A stretch of 64,000 nucleotides of DNA from Plantibacter elymi (nom. nud.) (GTDB lineage: Bacteria > Actinomycetota > Actinomycetes > Actinomycetales > Microbacteriaceae), in NCBI RefSeq assembly GCF_900177795.1, contig NZ_FXWJ01000001.1, forward strand, positions 930,001 through 994,000. The letters run 5' to 3'. A program made the translations under genes and the position numbers. This document shows positions 28,576-36,761 of the stretch, in pieces (the stretch's first letter is position 1; each line of letters starts with the position of its first letter). The notes under the pieces are model-generated. The model saw only the letters and a program-made list of their open reading frames with translations, was not told where the DNA came from and did not search any database.

Positions 28576-28594
28576 TGAGGTAAGCCTAAGCTTC
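28576..28594. promoter_or_regulatory. DtxR/IdeR-type iron box upstream of the siderophore-binding protein gene
   Basis: TGAGGTAAGCCTAAGCTTC matches the palindromic DtxR/IdeR consensus TWAGGTWAGSCTWACCTWA at 16 of 19 positions. It lies 30-48 bases upstream of the ATG of the binding-protein gene (minus strand), where repression under iron-replete conditions would act. Confidence 0.75.
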
Positions 28595-28626
28595 CCAAGT
28601 CACGTCCCGATAACGCTTGTGCTTCG

Positions 28627-28735
28627 GCCAGCGCGGTGCGCTGACGTGAGCGCGGGTCACTGACGCGAGCGCGGCCCTCCGGAGACCCGCGCTCACGTCC
28701 GCAGGGGTGCGCTCGCGTCAGCGCACCGCGCTGGC
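28627..28735. repeat. Intergenic nested palindrome, copy A
   Basis: Outer arms GCCAGCGCGGTGCGCTGAC (28627-28645) and its exact reverse complement (28717-28735) enclose inner arms CGTGAGCGCGGGTC (28645-28658) and GACCCGCGCTCACG (28684-28697), with TCCGGA at the centre. Related copies are at 30254-30373 and 36554-36660. It is non-coding and could be a REP-like element or a structured terminator. Copies A and B flank the two-gene cassette at 28.8-30.2 kb. Confidence 0.8.
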
Positions 28736-28827
28736 ACGCGGGCCAGTTGTGCGACATATGTCCGTGTAGGCATATCTGCTCTGTGGATAACCCTGGGCGG
28801 GAGTCTGGGCGCGTTTAGCGTCGAGGG

Positions 28828-29385
28828 ATGCCAAAGACCTCGCGCTCTCGCTCTGTCTCCACGATCGTTCTCGCGGCGGGGCTACTCGCCCTCACCGCGT
28901 GCACCGGGCCTGAACCCGCACCACCTCCAACGACCACGCCTCCGGTCTTCGAGAACGAGGAACAGGCGCTGGCGGCCGTGACCGAGACGTATCAGCGTTT
29001 CCAGGAGCTCTCGTTCCAAATCCTGGCCGAGGGCGGAGCCAATCCGGAACGGATCTCGACGCTGGCATCAGACGACGTCGCTCAGGTGGAGATCGACGGG
29101 TACCGCCGATCGGCAGAGCTGGGGTACGCCGTCACCGGTACGCCGTCGATCCAATCGGTCGACCTCGACCTCTGGCTGCCACACCCGGACTCCCTCCAGA
29201 TCGTGGCTCGTGCAGACGTCTGTGTCGATATCTCGAGCGTCCAGGTACTCGATAGCGCGGGGGCGTCGGTCGTGCCAGCCGATCGCGCGACCCGGTCACT
29301 CTGGTCAGTCGACATCGCGTATCGAGAAGCAGATCGATCGCTCTTCGTGAGTTCCAAGCAGAAGGAGAAGGACCAATGCGACTGA
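28828..29385 (+). CDS. Small secreted lipoprotein of unknown function
   Basis: A 185-residue protein. Its signal peptide ends in lipobox LTAC with Cys at about residue 26. A Pro/Thr spacer (PEPAPPPTTTPP) leads to a globular part of ~140 residues starting ENEEQALAAVTETYQRF. This looks like small NTF2-like or transport-associated lipoprotein domains, but I do not claim a family. Codon and base use are somewhat less GC-rich than in the neighbours (for example TATCGAGAAGCAGATCGATC). The stop region overlaps the start of the next gene by 10 bases, so the two are a unit. It is flanked by repeat copies A and B and splits the siderophore locus. Confidence 0.7.
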   Translation: MPKTSRSRSVSTIVLAAGLLALTACTGPEPAPPPTTTPPVFENEEQALAAVTETYQRFQELSFQILAEGGANPERISTLASDDVAQVEIDGYRRSAELGYAVTGTPSIQSVDLDLWLPHPDSLQIVARADVCVDISSVQVLDSAGASVVPADRATRSLWSVDIAYREADRSLFVSSKQKEKDQCD

Positions 29386-30236
29386 ACGAATCTCACCGTC
29401 CGACGGTGCTTACCGCCTGGGCGCTGGTCCTCGGCCTGGTCCTCGCACTCGGCCCTGGGACTGCGGCGGTCGCTGCGCAGTGCTCGGACTTGGACCACTC
29501 CATCGGCGCTTGCATCGGCAACGGTTCGGTCGACATCGGTGGAAGCGTCGAACGCCCTGGTACTGGCGGTGGTTCTGGCGGCGGGACGGGCGGAGACAGC
29601 GGCGGCGGCTCAGCCGAGCTTCCTCCTGGTGTGACCGACGGGCCCAACGGTGAGCGGACGGTCTGCAGCCTCATGCGGCCGGACGAGTGTTACACCTTCA
29701 CGCCCGGCGACCTCGGCACCGACCTCGGAGCAGCACCTGTCGCCCCGGTCACGATCCGCGACGTCGCCAGCTTCGCCCCCGCCGCACCCACCGTCACCAC
29801 CGAACCCGCCGCCTGGGGTGTCCGCGGGCTCCACACGAACGTCATCGCCGGTGCTTCAGGCCACACCCGCACCGGTACCCTCCTCGGCCAGGTCGCGGAG
29901 GTGAACTTCATCCCCGTCGCCTTCACCTTCGACTACGGCGACGGCGACGGCGACACGACCACCACCCGCACCGGCGGATCCTCGTGGGCCTCCCTCGGGC
30001 TCGCCGAGTTCTCCAAGACCCCGACCAGCCACCGCTACACGACGGTCGGCACGAAGACCATCACCGTCGAGGTCGAGTACGCCGCCGAGTACCGCATCGG
30101 CGACAGCGGCTGGCTTTCCGTCGTCGGAACCCTGTCGATCCCGACCGAAGAACCCCACACAGTCCAGATCGTCCGGAACTCGACCGTCGGCGTCGACAAA
30201 CCCTGCCGCCCCGGCAAACCCGCCATCGGCTGCTGA
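29376..30236 (+). CDS. Secreted PKD-domain protein of unknown function
   Basis: A 286-residue protein with a signal peptide (TAWALVLGLVLALGPGTAAVAAQC, cleavage near residue 34). A Gly/Ser-rich low-complexity stretch follows (GGGSGGGTGGDSGGGS, ~65-85). A PKD-like domain appears in the second half: VAFTFDYGDGDGDTTTT and SHRYTTVGTKTITVEVEYAAEYR. The domain is an immunoglobulin-like fold used for surface contacts. No catalytic or anchoring motif is seen. The 10-base overlap with the lipoprotein gene upstream implies co-translation. The two products may form a cell-surface pair. The C-terminus has a Cys pair (PCRPGKPAIGC) that could form a disulfide. Confidence 0.7.
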   Translation: MRLNESHRPTVLTAWALVLGLVLALGPGTAAVAAQCSDLDHSIGACIGNGSVDIGGSVERPGTGGGSGGGTGGDSGGGSAELPPGVTDGPNGERTVCSLMRPDECYTFTPGDLGTDLGAAPVAPVTIRDVASFAPAAPTVTTEPAAWGVRGLHTNVIAGASGHTRTGTLLGQVAEVNFIPVAFTFDYGDGDGDTTTTRTGGSSWASLGLAEFSKTPTSHRYTTVGTKTITVEVEYAAEYRIGDSGWLSVVGTLSIPTEEPHTVQIVRNSTVGVDKPCRPGKPAIGC

Positions 30237-30253
30237 CACCGGCACGCGTCCAC

Positions 30254-30373
30254 CTCGTGAGCGCGCCCCACCGGCGTGAGCGCACCCATCCGGAGGCCCG
30301 CGCTCACGTCAGCGGGGCGCGCCCACGCCTGCAAACCCGCGCTCACGCCAGCGCACCGCGCTGACGTCGGCCA
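30254..30373. repeat. Intergenic nested palindrome, copy B
   Basis: It contains CGTGAGCGCG (30256-30265) with CGCGCTCACG (30338-30347), a second CGTGAGCGC/GCGCTCACG pair (30275-30283 and 30300-30308) around ATCCGGA, and the word GCGCACCGCGCTG (30351-30363) shared with copy A. The left outer arm is degraded. It lies between the PKD-protein stop and the end of the convergent siderophore ATPase gene. Confidence 0.75.
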
Positions 30374-30383
30374 GAACCACGGG

Positions 30384-31187
30384 TCAGTGCGCGCCCATCA
30401 GCGGGATGACGAGCGGCGTGTGCGACTCGGGGTCATCGATGATCCGGCAGCGGAGCCCGAAGACCTCTTCGACGAGCTCGGCCGTCACGATGTCCGCCGG
30501 CGCACCCTGCGCGACCACGTGTCCGTCCCGCATCGCGATCAGGTGCGTCGCGTACCGCGCCGCCTGGTTGAGGTCGTGGAGGACCGCGACGAGGGTGCGG
30601 CCACTCTCCTGGTTGAGCCGGGTGAAGAGGTCGAGCAGCTCCACCTGATGCGTGATGTCGAGGAAGGTCGTCGGCTCGTCGAGCAGCAGCAACGGCGTCT
30701 CCTGGGCGAGGGCCATCGCCACCCACACCCGTTGGCGCTGGCCGCCGGACAGTTCGTCGACGAGGCGACCGGACAGCTCGGTGACGTTCGTCGCCTCCAT
30801 CGCCGCGAGCACCGCCGCCTCATCGGCCGCCGACCAGCGTCGGAGGATCGACTGGTGCGGGTATCGGCCACGCGACACGAGGTCGATCACCGAGATGCCG
30901 TCGGGCGCGATGGACGTCTGCGGCAGCAGCCCGATGCGCTTCGCGACCTCCTTCGACGGGTAGCGCGTGATCTCCTGGCCGTCGAGCACGACGTGTCCCT
31001 GGGTCGGCTTCAGCAGTCGCGCGAGGGCGCGCAGGAGCGTCGACTTGCCGCAGGCGTTCGGCCCGACGATGACCGTGAACGAGTCGTCGGGGATCGCGAT
31101 GTCCAGCTCGTGGATGATGGTCCGCTGGTCGTAGCCGACGCGGAGGCCGGTTCCGGCGAGTCTCGTGGTGGGGGTATCGGTCTTCAT
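30384..31187 (-). CDS. Siderophore ABC transporter ATP-binding protein (FepC-like)
   Basis: A 267-residue ATPase. Walker A GPNACGKST is at about residue 41, signature LSGGQRQRVWVAMALAQ, and Walker B LLLLDEPTTFLD, followed by the FepC/FhuC-typical DITHQVELLDLF. It hydrolyses ATP to import ferric siderophores through the two permeases encoded just upstream. ATG 31187 lies one base past the upstream permease stop region (31189-31191), so the genes are coupled. An in-frame extension upstream exists but would run into the permease gene and has no support. Last gene of the SIP-permease-permease-ATPase operon. Confidence 0.93.
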   Translation of the reverse strand: MKTDTPTTRLAGTGLRVGYDQRTIIHELDIAIPDDSFTVIVGPNACGKSTLLRALARLLKPTQGHVVLDGQEITRYPSKEVAKRIGLLPQTSIAPDGISVIDLVSRGRYPHQSILRRWSAADEAAVLAAMEATNVTELSGRLVDELSGGQRQRVWVAMALAQETPLLLLDEPTTFLDITHQVELLDLFTRLNQESGRTLVAVLHDLNQAARYATHLIAMRDGHVVAQGAPADIVTAELVEEVFGLRCRIIDDPESHTPLVIPLMGAH

Positions 31188-31188
31188 G

Positions 31189-32232
31189 TCAGCGCTTTCC
31201 CGCCTGCGTGATGAGCAGGGCGATGAGGTAGATGCCACCGAGGGTCACGGTCACCGCACCGACCGGCAGGGCGGCCGGGGCGATGATCCGCTGGGCCACG
31301 ACGTCGCTCACGAGGAGTAACGCCGCGCCCATGGCGGCCGAGGGGACGAGGGTGATGCCGGCGGACCTGGTCAGCCGCCGGGCGAGTTGGGGTGCGGCGA
31401 GGGCGACGAAGATGATGGGGCCGGCGACCGCGGTGACGGTCGCGGTGAGGGCGACGCCGATCACGAGCAGCAGCAGCCGCGTGCGTTCGACCGGGATGCC
31501 GAGGGCGCTCGCGATGTCGTCGCCGAACTCCAGCATGCCGAGTCGGCGGGACATGAGCGCGAGGAGGGGGACGAGGACCGCGACCGCGATCGTCACGGGC
31601 ACGACGTCCTGCCATCCGAGGTCGGCGAGCGAACCCATGCCCCAGCTGGCGGCCGCGATGGCGGCGTTGAGGTCCGCCCGCAGCTGCAGGTAGTCGTTGA
31701 ATGCGTTGAGGACGGCGCTGATCGCGATGCCGATCACGATGAGCCGGAAGCCCTGGACGCCCCGAGACCACGCGAGGAGGTAGACGACGAGGGCCGTCGC
31801 GAGCCCGCCGATCAACGCACCGGACACCATCGCCACGTAGTTTCCGCCGACGACGAGGGTGACGATGAGCGCGCCGGTGAACGCACCGGAGTTGAAGCCG
31901 ATGATGTCGGGACTGCCCAGCGGGTTCCGGGTGATCGACTGGAAGATCGCGCCGGAGAGCCCGAGCGCGACCCCGCCCACGACGGCGATCACGACCCGCG
32001 GCAGACGCCACTCCAACACGATGCGGAGGACGCTCTCCGAGCCCGTGCCGGTGAATGCGGCGAGCAGTTTGTCGAGCGGGATGCGGTACTCGCCCTGGGT
32101 GAGCGCGAAGGCGCCGACCCCCACGACGACGGCGACCAGGGCGCCGACGACGATCAGCTCACGCCGGTGGACCACCCAGCTGACCCGACCGACCCGCACG
32201 GTGCGCCGGCCCGGTTCGGCGACCGCGGTCAC
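31189..32232 (-). CDS. FecCD-family siderophore permease, second subunit
   Basis: A 347-residue membrane protein with about 9-10 helices. FecCD motifs are present: WRLPRVVIAVVGGVALGLSGAIFQSITRNPLGSPDIIGFNSGA near residues 75-118, and GPIIFVALAAPQLARRL near 270. It forms a heterodimer with the permease encoded upstream. The GTG start at 32232 overlaps the upstream stop (GTGA). A basic/polar N-terminal ~25 residues precede the first helix. It imports iron-siderophore complexes delivered by the binding protein. Confidence 0.92.
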   Translation of the reverse strand: MTAVAEPGRRTVRVGRVSWVVHRRELIVVGALVAVVVGVGAFALTQGEYRIPLDKLLAAFTGTGSESVLRIVLEWRLPRVVIAVVGGVALGLSGAIFQSITRNPLGSPDIIGFNSGAFTGALIVTLVVGGNYVAMVSGALIGGLATALVVYLLAWSRGVQGFRLIVIGIAISAVLNAFNDYLQLRADLNAAIAAASWGMGSLADLGWQDVVPVTIAVAVLVPLLALMSRRLGMLEFGDDIASALGIPVERTRLLLLVIGVALTATVTAVAGPIIFVALAAPQLARRLTRSAGITLVPSAAMGAALLLVSDVVAQRIIAPAALPVGAVTVTLGGIYLIALLITQAGKR

Positions 32233-33299
32233 AGCCCCTGCGCCTTCGAACGGCGGATGAGCACGATGAGGAGCGGGGCACCCACGAACGCCGTGACGAT
32301 CCCGACCGGCATCTCGCCGGGGACGGCCACCCGCCCGACGAGGTCGGACAGCAGGAAGATGATCGGCGCGAACACCATCGTGAACGGCAGTACCCAGCGC
32401 TGGTCCGGTCCGACGATGGCCCGGGCGAGGTAGGGCGACATGAGTCCGAGGAAGGCGATCGGTCCGGCCGCCGCGGTGGCAGAACCGCACAACAGGGTGA
32501 TCGCGACGACCGAGAGCACCCGCGTCCGGAGCACCTTCGTGCCGAGTGAGGTCGCGAGGTCGTCTCCGAGGGCGACGGCGTTGAGCGACCGGGAGACGAC
32601 GAGGGCGAGGACGACCCCGACGATGAGGAACGGCAGCACCCCGAGGAACACGTCCATCTGGCGGTTCTGCAGCGAGCCGGCCTGCCAGAAGCGGATCTTG
32701 TCGAAGATGTCGGGGTTGCGGATCGTGATGGCGAAGGTCACCCCCTGGAGCGCGGCGGAGAGCGCGACGCCGGCGAGCACGAGGCGGACCGGGGTCGCCC
32801 CGGCACGGCCCCGGGAGCCGATCACGTACACGATGACGGAGGCGAGACCGGCGCCGGCGAAGGACCACCACACGTAGGAGCTCAGGTCGGCGGTGCCGGC
32901 GATGGCGACGGCGAGCACGACCGCGATGTACGCCCCGGCGTTGACGCCGAGGATGCCGGGGTCGGCGAGCGGGTTCCGCGTGACGGCCTGCATCATCGCT
33001 CCGGCGAGGCCGAGCGCCGCGCCGACGCCGATGGCCAGGAGCATGCGCGGCACTCGGAACCCGGTGACGAGGATCGCGTTGGTGTCGTCGCCGCCCTGTG
33101 ACAGCGCCCGCCAGACCTCGGCGGCACTGATCGTCCCCGAGCCGATGAAGAGGCTGCCGGCGGCGATGGCGGCGAGCACGACGAGCGCGGCGACGAGCAG
33201 CAGCCAGCGCGAGGCGGTCGATCGGGCGATGCCGGTCGACGCCTCTCGTGCGCGGGCGGCTGCGGTCGGGAGCCGCAGGCTGTCGAGGTCGGCGCTCAC
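32229..33299 (-). CDS. FecCD-family siderophore permease, first subunit
   Basis: A 356-residue membrane protein. The conserved core RVPRMLLAIGVGAALGLAGAMMQAVTRNPLADPGILGVNAGA (about 87-128) and AGPIAFLGLMSPYLARAIVG (about 277-296) are FecCD signatures. It starts at GTG (33297-33299), four bases after the SIP stop codon region. It partners with the second permease, whose start overlaps its stop. The order in the minus-strand operon is SIP, permease, permease, ATPase, under the DtxR-like box at 34257-34275. Confidence 0.92.
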   Translation of the reverse strand: MSADLDSLRLPTAAARAREASTGIARSTASRWLLLVAALVVLAAIAAGSLFIGSGTISAAEVWRALSQGGDDTNAILVTGFRVPRMLLAIGVGAALGLAGAMMQAVTRNPLADPGILGVNAGAYIAVVLAVAIAGTADLSSYVWWSFAGAGLASVIVYVIGSRGRAGATPVRLVLAGVALSAALQGVTFAITIRNPDIFDKIRFWQAGSLQNRQMDVFLGVLPFLIVGVVLALVVSRSLNAVALGDDLATSLGTKVLRTRVLSVVAITLLCGSATAAAGPIAFLGLMSPYLARAIVGPDQRWVLPFTMVFAPIIFLLSDLVGRVAVPGEMPVGIVTAFVGAPLLIVLIRRSKAQGL

Positions 33300-33303
33300 C
33301 GGC

Positions 33304-34254
33304 TCATCGGTTGTCTTCGGCCTTGCCGTGTCGCCAGTAGCCCATGAACGCGACCGACTTGCGGTCGACGCCGCACCCGGAGACGAGGTGTCGGCGGAGT
33401 GTCTTGATGGCCGACGCCTCTCCGGCGAGCCACGCGTAGAGCGGTGCGCTCTCGAGGACGGGGCCTCCGGTGGCGTTAACCGGCGCTTCCCAGAGCAGCT
33501 CGGTGTCCACGTCGACGTCCTCGAGTGCCGGCTGCGTGGCGATCGTGGCGGTGTCGACGCTCGGCGCGAGGCGGCTCGCGATGCGCTCGACCTCGGGGAT
33601 GAGCAGGGTGCCCACGGGCTGGTCGCCGCGGGGGAGGACGACGACCTCGACCCCGTCGGGCTTCGTGGACAGGGCGGCGATGTCGTCCTCGTGCGGCAGC
33701 TCGACGACGGCGATCCCGCGCGCGGTGCTCGGCAGGCGCTCGAGGATCCCGGCGATCCCGGGCAGGGCCGTCTCGTCGCCGGCGAGGAGCACCTGGTCGA
33801 CGGTGGCCGGTGCGTGCCAGTCGATGCCGCCGGCCGGGACCGCTGACCGGGCGTTCGGGACGTTGACGACGAGCTCGTCGCCGACCTTCGCGTCCATCGC
33901 CCAGGAGGACGCAGGGCCGACGCGGCCGTGCAGCGCGATGTCGACGTCGAACTCGGCGAGCTCGGGCCGGACTTCGCGGATCGTGTACGTGCGCATCGGG
34001 TGACGCTTGTCGTTCGGCAGCAGTCGCCAGGCCTGGTACCAGTCGTCGTGCATCGGCAGCTCGTCGAAGCCGGTGTCGGGCAATGGGAAGAGCAGCTTGA
34101 TGCGCTGATCGTGACGGTTGTCCGCGATGTGCTGGACCTCGGGGCCCGTGAACGTGAAGCGCCGATAGCTCGGGCTCACCTGCTCGATGCGCCGGACGAC
34201 GGCTGCGAGAAGGATGAAGATCGAGTCGGGGGTCTGTTCACTGAGGCGAGGCAT
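33304..34254 (-). CDS. Siderophore-interacting protein (FAD-dependent ferric reductase)
   Basis: A 316-residue SIP-family flavoprotein. The FAD-binding part starts at [20 protein letters not shown] and includes [19 protein letters not shown] (RxYTxR FAD motif) and [12 protein letters not shown]. The NAD(P)H domain has [21 protein letters not shown], and the protein ends with [17 protein letters not shown]. It releases iron from imported siderophores by reduction. The ATG lies two bases inside a DtxR-like box region, with a TAGGCT -10 nine bases upstream and no ribosome site, so the mRNA should be leaderless. First gene of the uptake operon. Confidence 0.93.
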   Translation of the reverse strand: MPRLSEQTPDSIFILLAAVVRRIEQVSPSYRRFTFTGPEVQHIADNRHDQRIKLLFPLPDTGFDELPMHDDWYQAWRLLPNDKRHPMRTYTIREVRPELAEFDVDIALHGRVGPASSWAMDAKVGDELVVNVPNARSAVPAGGIDWHAPATVDQVLLAGDETALPGIAGILERLPSTARGIAVVELPHEDDIAALSTKPDGVEVVVLPRGDQPVGTLLIPEVERIASRLAPSVDTATIATQPALEDVDVDTELLWEAPVNATGGPVLESAPLYAWLAGEASAIKTLRRHLVSGCGVDRKSVAFMGYWRHGKAEDNR

Positions 34255-34256
34255 CG

Positions 34257-34275
34257 ATAGGTAAGCCTACCCTTC
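34257..34275. promoter_or_regulatory. DtxR/IdeR-type iron box of the siderophore uptake operon
   Basis: ATAGGTAAGCCTACCCTTC matches the DtxR/IdeR consensus at 16 of 19 positions. It overlaps the minus-strand -10 box TAGGCT (34264-34269) and begins three bases upstream of the SIP start codon. An iron-loaded repressor here would block transcription initiation of the whole operon. Confidence 0.8.
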
Positions 34276-34306
34276 GATGCGCTGGAGGTCACCTGCCGAT
34301 CGCACC

Positions 34307-34335
34307 TTGTCGGCAGGGAGTGGCGGTGGTAAACT
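34307..34335 (+). promoter_or_regulatory. clpB: clpB promoter
   Basis: TTGTCG (34307-34312) and TAAACT (34330-34335) are spaced by 17 bases. The last two bases of the -10 are the first two of the HAIR operator. This layout mirrors the dnaK promoter, where the HAIR site also starts at the -10. Confidence 0.75.
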
Positions 34336-34354
34336 TGAGTCAGATTCACTCAAG
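34334..34354. promoter_or_regulatory. HAIR operator of clpB (perfect consensus)
   Basis: CTTGAGT-N7-ACTCAAG is an exact match to the HspR HAIR consensus with 7-base spacing (CAGATTC). It overlaps the -10 of the clpB promoter and lies 22 bases before the ATG. This predicts tight HspR control. Confidence 0.92.
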
Positions 34355-34376
34355 TTTTGAACAGGAGACCGTACCC

Positions 34377-36539
34377 ATGCCAGCAGGCCAGACGCCTCAG
34401 CAAGAGGATCAGCGCAGCGCGCTCGAGCAGTACGGCGTCAACCTGACCGAGATCGCCGCCTCCGGCAAGCTCGATCCGGTCATCGGCCGCGACGCCGAGA
34501 TCCGTCGCGTGAGCCAGGTCCTCACGCGACGCACCAAGAACAACCCCGTCCTCATCGGCGAGCCCGGCGTCGGCAAGACCGCCGTCGTCGAAGGCCTCGC
34601 CCAGCGCATCGTCGCGGGCGACGTCGCCGAGAGCCTCAAGGGCAAGCAGCTCATCTCCCTCGACCTCTCCGCGCTCGTGGCCGGCGCCATGTACCGCGGG
34701 CAGTTCGAGGAACGCCTCAAGGCGGTGCTCAAGGAGATCGACGAGTCCGACGGACAGGTCATCACTTTCATCGACGAACTCCACGTCCTCATGGGTGCCG
34801 GCGGTGGCGAGGGATCCGTCGCGGCGGCCAACATGCTGAAGCCCATGCTCGCCCGTGGCGAGCTGCGGCTCATCGGTGCGACCACGCTCGACGAGTACCG
34901 CGAGTTCATCGAGAAGGACGCCGCCATGGAGCGTCGCTTCCAGCAGGTGTTCGTGGGGGAGCCGAGCGTCGAGGACACGGTCGCCATCCTCCGTGGACTC
35001 AAGGAACGGTATGAGGCGCACCACAAGGTGGCCATCGCCGACAACGCGCTCGTCGCGGCGGCAGCCCTGTCCAACCGCTACATCACGTCCCGGCAGCTGC
35101 CCGACAAGGCGATCGACCTCATCGACGAGGCGGCCAGCCGACTGCGCATGGAGATCGACTCGGCGCCCGTCGAGATCGACGAGCTCCGACGCAGCGTCGA
35201 TCGCCTGAAGCTCGAGGAACTCGCCCTCAAGAAGGAGAAGGACGACGCCTCCAAGGAGCGCCTCGCCCGCCTCCGGGAGGACCTCGCGACCCGCCAGGCC
35301 GCGCTCGGCGAACTGCAGGCGCGCTGGGAGCGCGAACGTGCGAGCCTCAACCGGGTCGGCGACCTCAAGAAGCAGCTCGACGCCGCCCGGAGCAAGGCCG
35401 AACGCGCCCAGCGCGAGGGCAAGCTCGAACAGGCGTCCAAGCTGCTCTACGCCGACATCCCACAGCTCGAACGCGAACTCGCGCTCGCGGAGTCGGCCGA
35501 GCAGGACACCGACGGCGAACCCCGCATGGTCAACGACCAGGTGACCGCCGAGGACATCGCCGCCGTCATCGCCGCGTGGACCGGCATCCCCGTCGGTCGC
35601 CTGTTGCAGGGCGAGACGGAGAAACTGCTGCACCTCGAGCAGGAGCTGTCCCGCCGACTCATCGGGCAGCACCGTGCGGTCGCCGCCGTGTCCGACGCCG
35701 TCCGGCGCACCCGGGCCGGCATCTCCGACCCCGACCGCCCGACCGGCTCGTTCATGTTCCTCGGCCCCACCGGCGTCGGCAAGACCGAGCTGGCGAAGGC
35801 GCTCGCCGAGTTCCTCTTCGACGACGAGAAGGCCATGGTCCGCATCGACATGTCCGAGTACGGCGAGAAGCACTCGGTCTCCCGCCTCGTCGGTGCACCT
35901 CCGGGGTACGTCGGCTACGAGCAGGGCGGGCAGCTCACCGAGGCCGTTCGTCGACGCCCGTACTCCGTCGTGCTGCTCGACGAGGTCGAGAAGGCGCACC
36001 CCGAGGTGTTCGACATCCTCCTGCAGGTGCTCGACGACGGTCGGCTGACCGACGGCCAGGGGCGCACGGTCGACTTCCGGAACGTCATCCTCGTGCTGAC
36101 CTCCAACCTCGGCTCGCAATACCTCATGGACGCCTCGCTCTCCCTCGAGCAGAAGGAGGAGGCGGTCCAGCAGCTCGTGCGCCAGGCCTTCAAGCCGGAG
36201 TTCATCAACCGTCTCGACGACATCGTCGTGTTCCAGCCGCTCAGCGAGGCGGAGCTCGGCCAGATCGTCGAGCTGTACATCGACCGCCTGCAGCGTCGAC
36301 TGGGTGAGCGTCGGCTCCACCTCGCCGTCACGCCCGACGCCCGTGCCTGGCTCGCGGAGCGCGGATACGACCCCATGTACGGCGCGCGTCCGCTGCGTCG
36401 ACTCATGCAGCGGGAGATCGACGACCGCCTCGCGCGGGCGATCCTCGACGGCTCGATCCGCGACGGCGACACCGTCCACGTCGGGCTCGCGAGCGACGGC
36501 GACGGCCTCACGGTCGAGCGAGCGGTGGTCCCGGCCTAG
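34377..36539 (+). CDS. clpB: ClpB disaggregase lacking the N-terminal domain
   Basis: A 720-residue AAA+ protein. The first AAA module begins almost at once ([20 protein letters not shown]), with Walker A GEPGVGKT near residue 61. The long ClpB middle coiled-coil (about 270-410) includes [20 protein letters not shown] and [15 protein letters not shown]. The second AAA module has Walker A GPTGVGKT near 463. The loop before FKPEFINR lacks an LGF/IGF motif, so it is a disaggregase working with DnaK, not a ClpP partner. The usual ~140-residue N-domain is absent. AGGAG at 34363-34367 fixes the ATG; an in-frame GTG at 34320 would lie inside promoter and operator. Confidence 0.95.
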   Translation: MPAGQTPQQEDQRSALEQYGVNLTEIAASGKLDPVIGRDAEIRRVSQVLTRRTKNNPVLIGEPGVGKTAVVEGLAQRIVAGDVAESLKGKQLISLDLSALVAGAMYRGQFEERLKAVLKEIDESDGQVITFIDELHVLMGAGGGEGSVAAANMLKPMLARGELRLIGATTLDEYREFIEKDAAMERRFQQVFVGEPSVEDTVAILRGLKERYEAHHKVAIADNALVAAAALSNRYITSRQLPDKAIDLIDEAASRLRMEIDSAPVEIDELRRSVDRLKLEELALKKEKDDASKERLARLREDLATRQAALGELQARWERERASLNRVGDLKKQLDAARSKAERAQREGKLEQASKLLYADIPQLERELALAESAEQDTDGEPRMVNDQVTAEDIAAVIAAWTGIPVGRLLQGETEKLLHLEQELSRRLIGQHRAVAAVSDAVRRTRAGISDPDRPTGSFMFLGPTGVGKTELAKALAEFLFDDEKAMVRIDMSEYGEKHSVSRLVGAPPGYVGYEQGGQLTEAVRRRPYSVVLLDEVEKAHPEVFDILLQVLDDGRLTDGQGRTVDFRNVILVLTSNLGSQYLMDASLSLEQKEEAVQQLVRQAFKPEFINRLDDIVVFQPLSEAELGQIVELYIDRLQRRLGERRLHLAVTPDARAWLAERGYDPMYGARPLRRLMQREIDDRLARAILDGSIRDGDTVHVGLASDGDGLTVERAVVPA

Positions 36540-36553
36540 CCCGCCTGCTTGCG

Positions 36554-36660
36554 GCCAGCGCGGTGCGCTGACCCGAGCGCGACCCACCGACGTGAGCGCG
36601 CCCCTCCGGAGGGGGCGCTCACGTGTATGCCCCGCGCTGGCGCGACAGCACCGCGCTGGC
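36554..36660. repeat. Intergenic nested palindrome, copy C
   Basis: GCCAGCGCGGTGCGCTGAC at 36554-36572 is identical to the left outer arm of copy A. The inner arms CGTGAGCGCG and GGGGCGCTCACGTG surround CTCCGGAG, and the right outer arm (AGCACCGCGCTGGC, ends 36660) is partly degraded. It lies 14 bases after the clpB stop, so it may act as its terminator. The remaining ~100 bases before the next gene hold a TAGCGT -10-like box at about 36714. Confidence 0.75.
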
Positions 36661-36761
36661 CGTGACCCCCGAGTGGGGGAGGAAACCCCTGGTGCGCGAC
36701 GGATGCCGCGCACTAGCGTGATCTCGCGGTGGGCCCGGTCGGCGCGCCCTGAGAGGACCCG

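Noticed and set aside
28624-30373. Insertion sequence or prophage
   Set aside because: Flanking repeats exist, but no transposase, integrase, target duplication or phage gene was seen.
34320-34376. GTG start giving a 19-residue longer ClpB
   Set aside because: It would begin between the -35 and -10 elements and translate the HAIR operator. AGGAG supports 34377.
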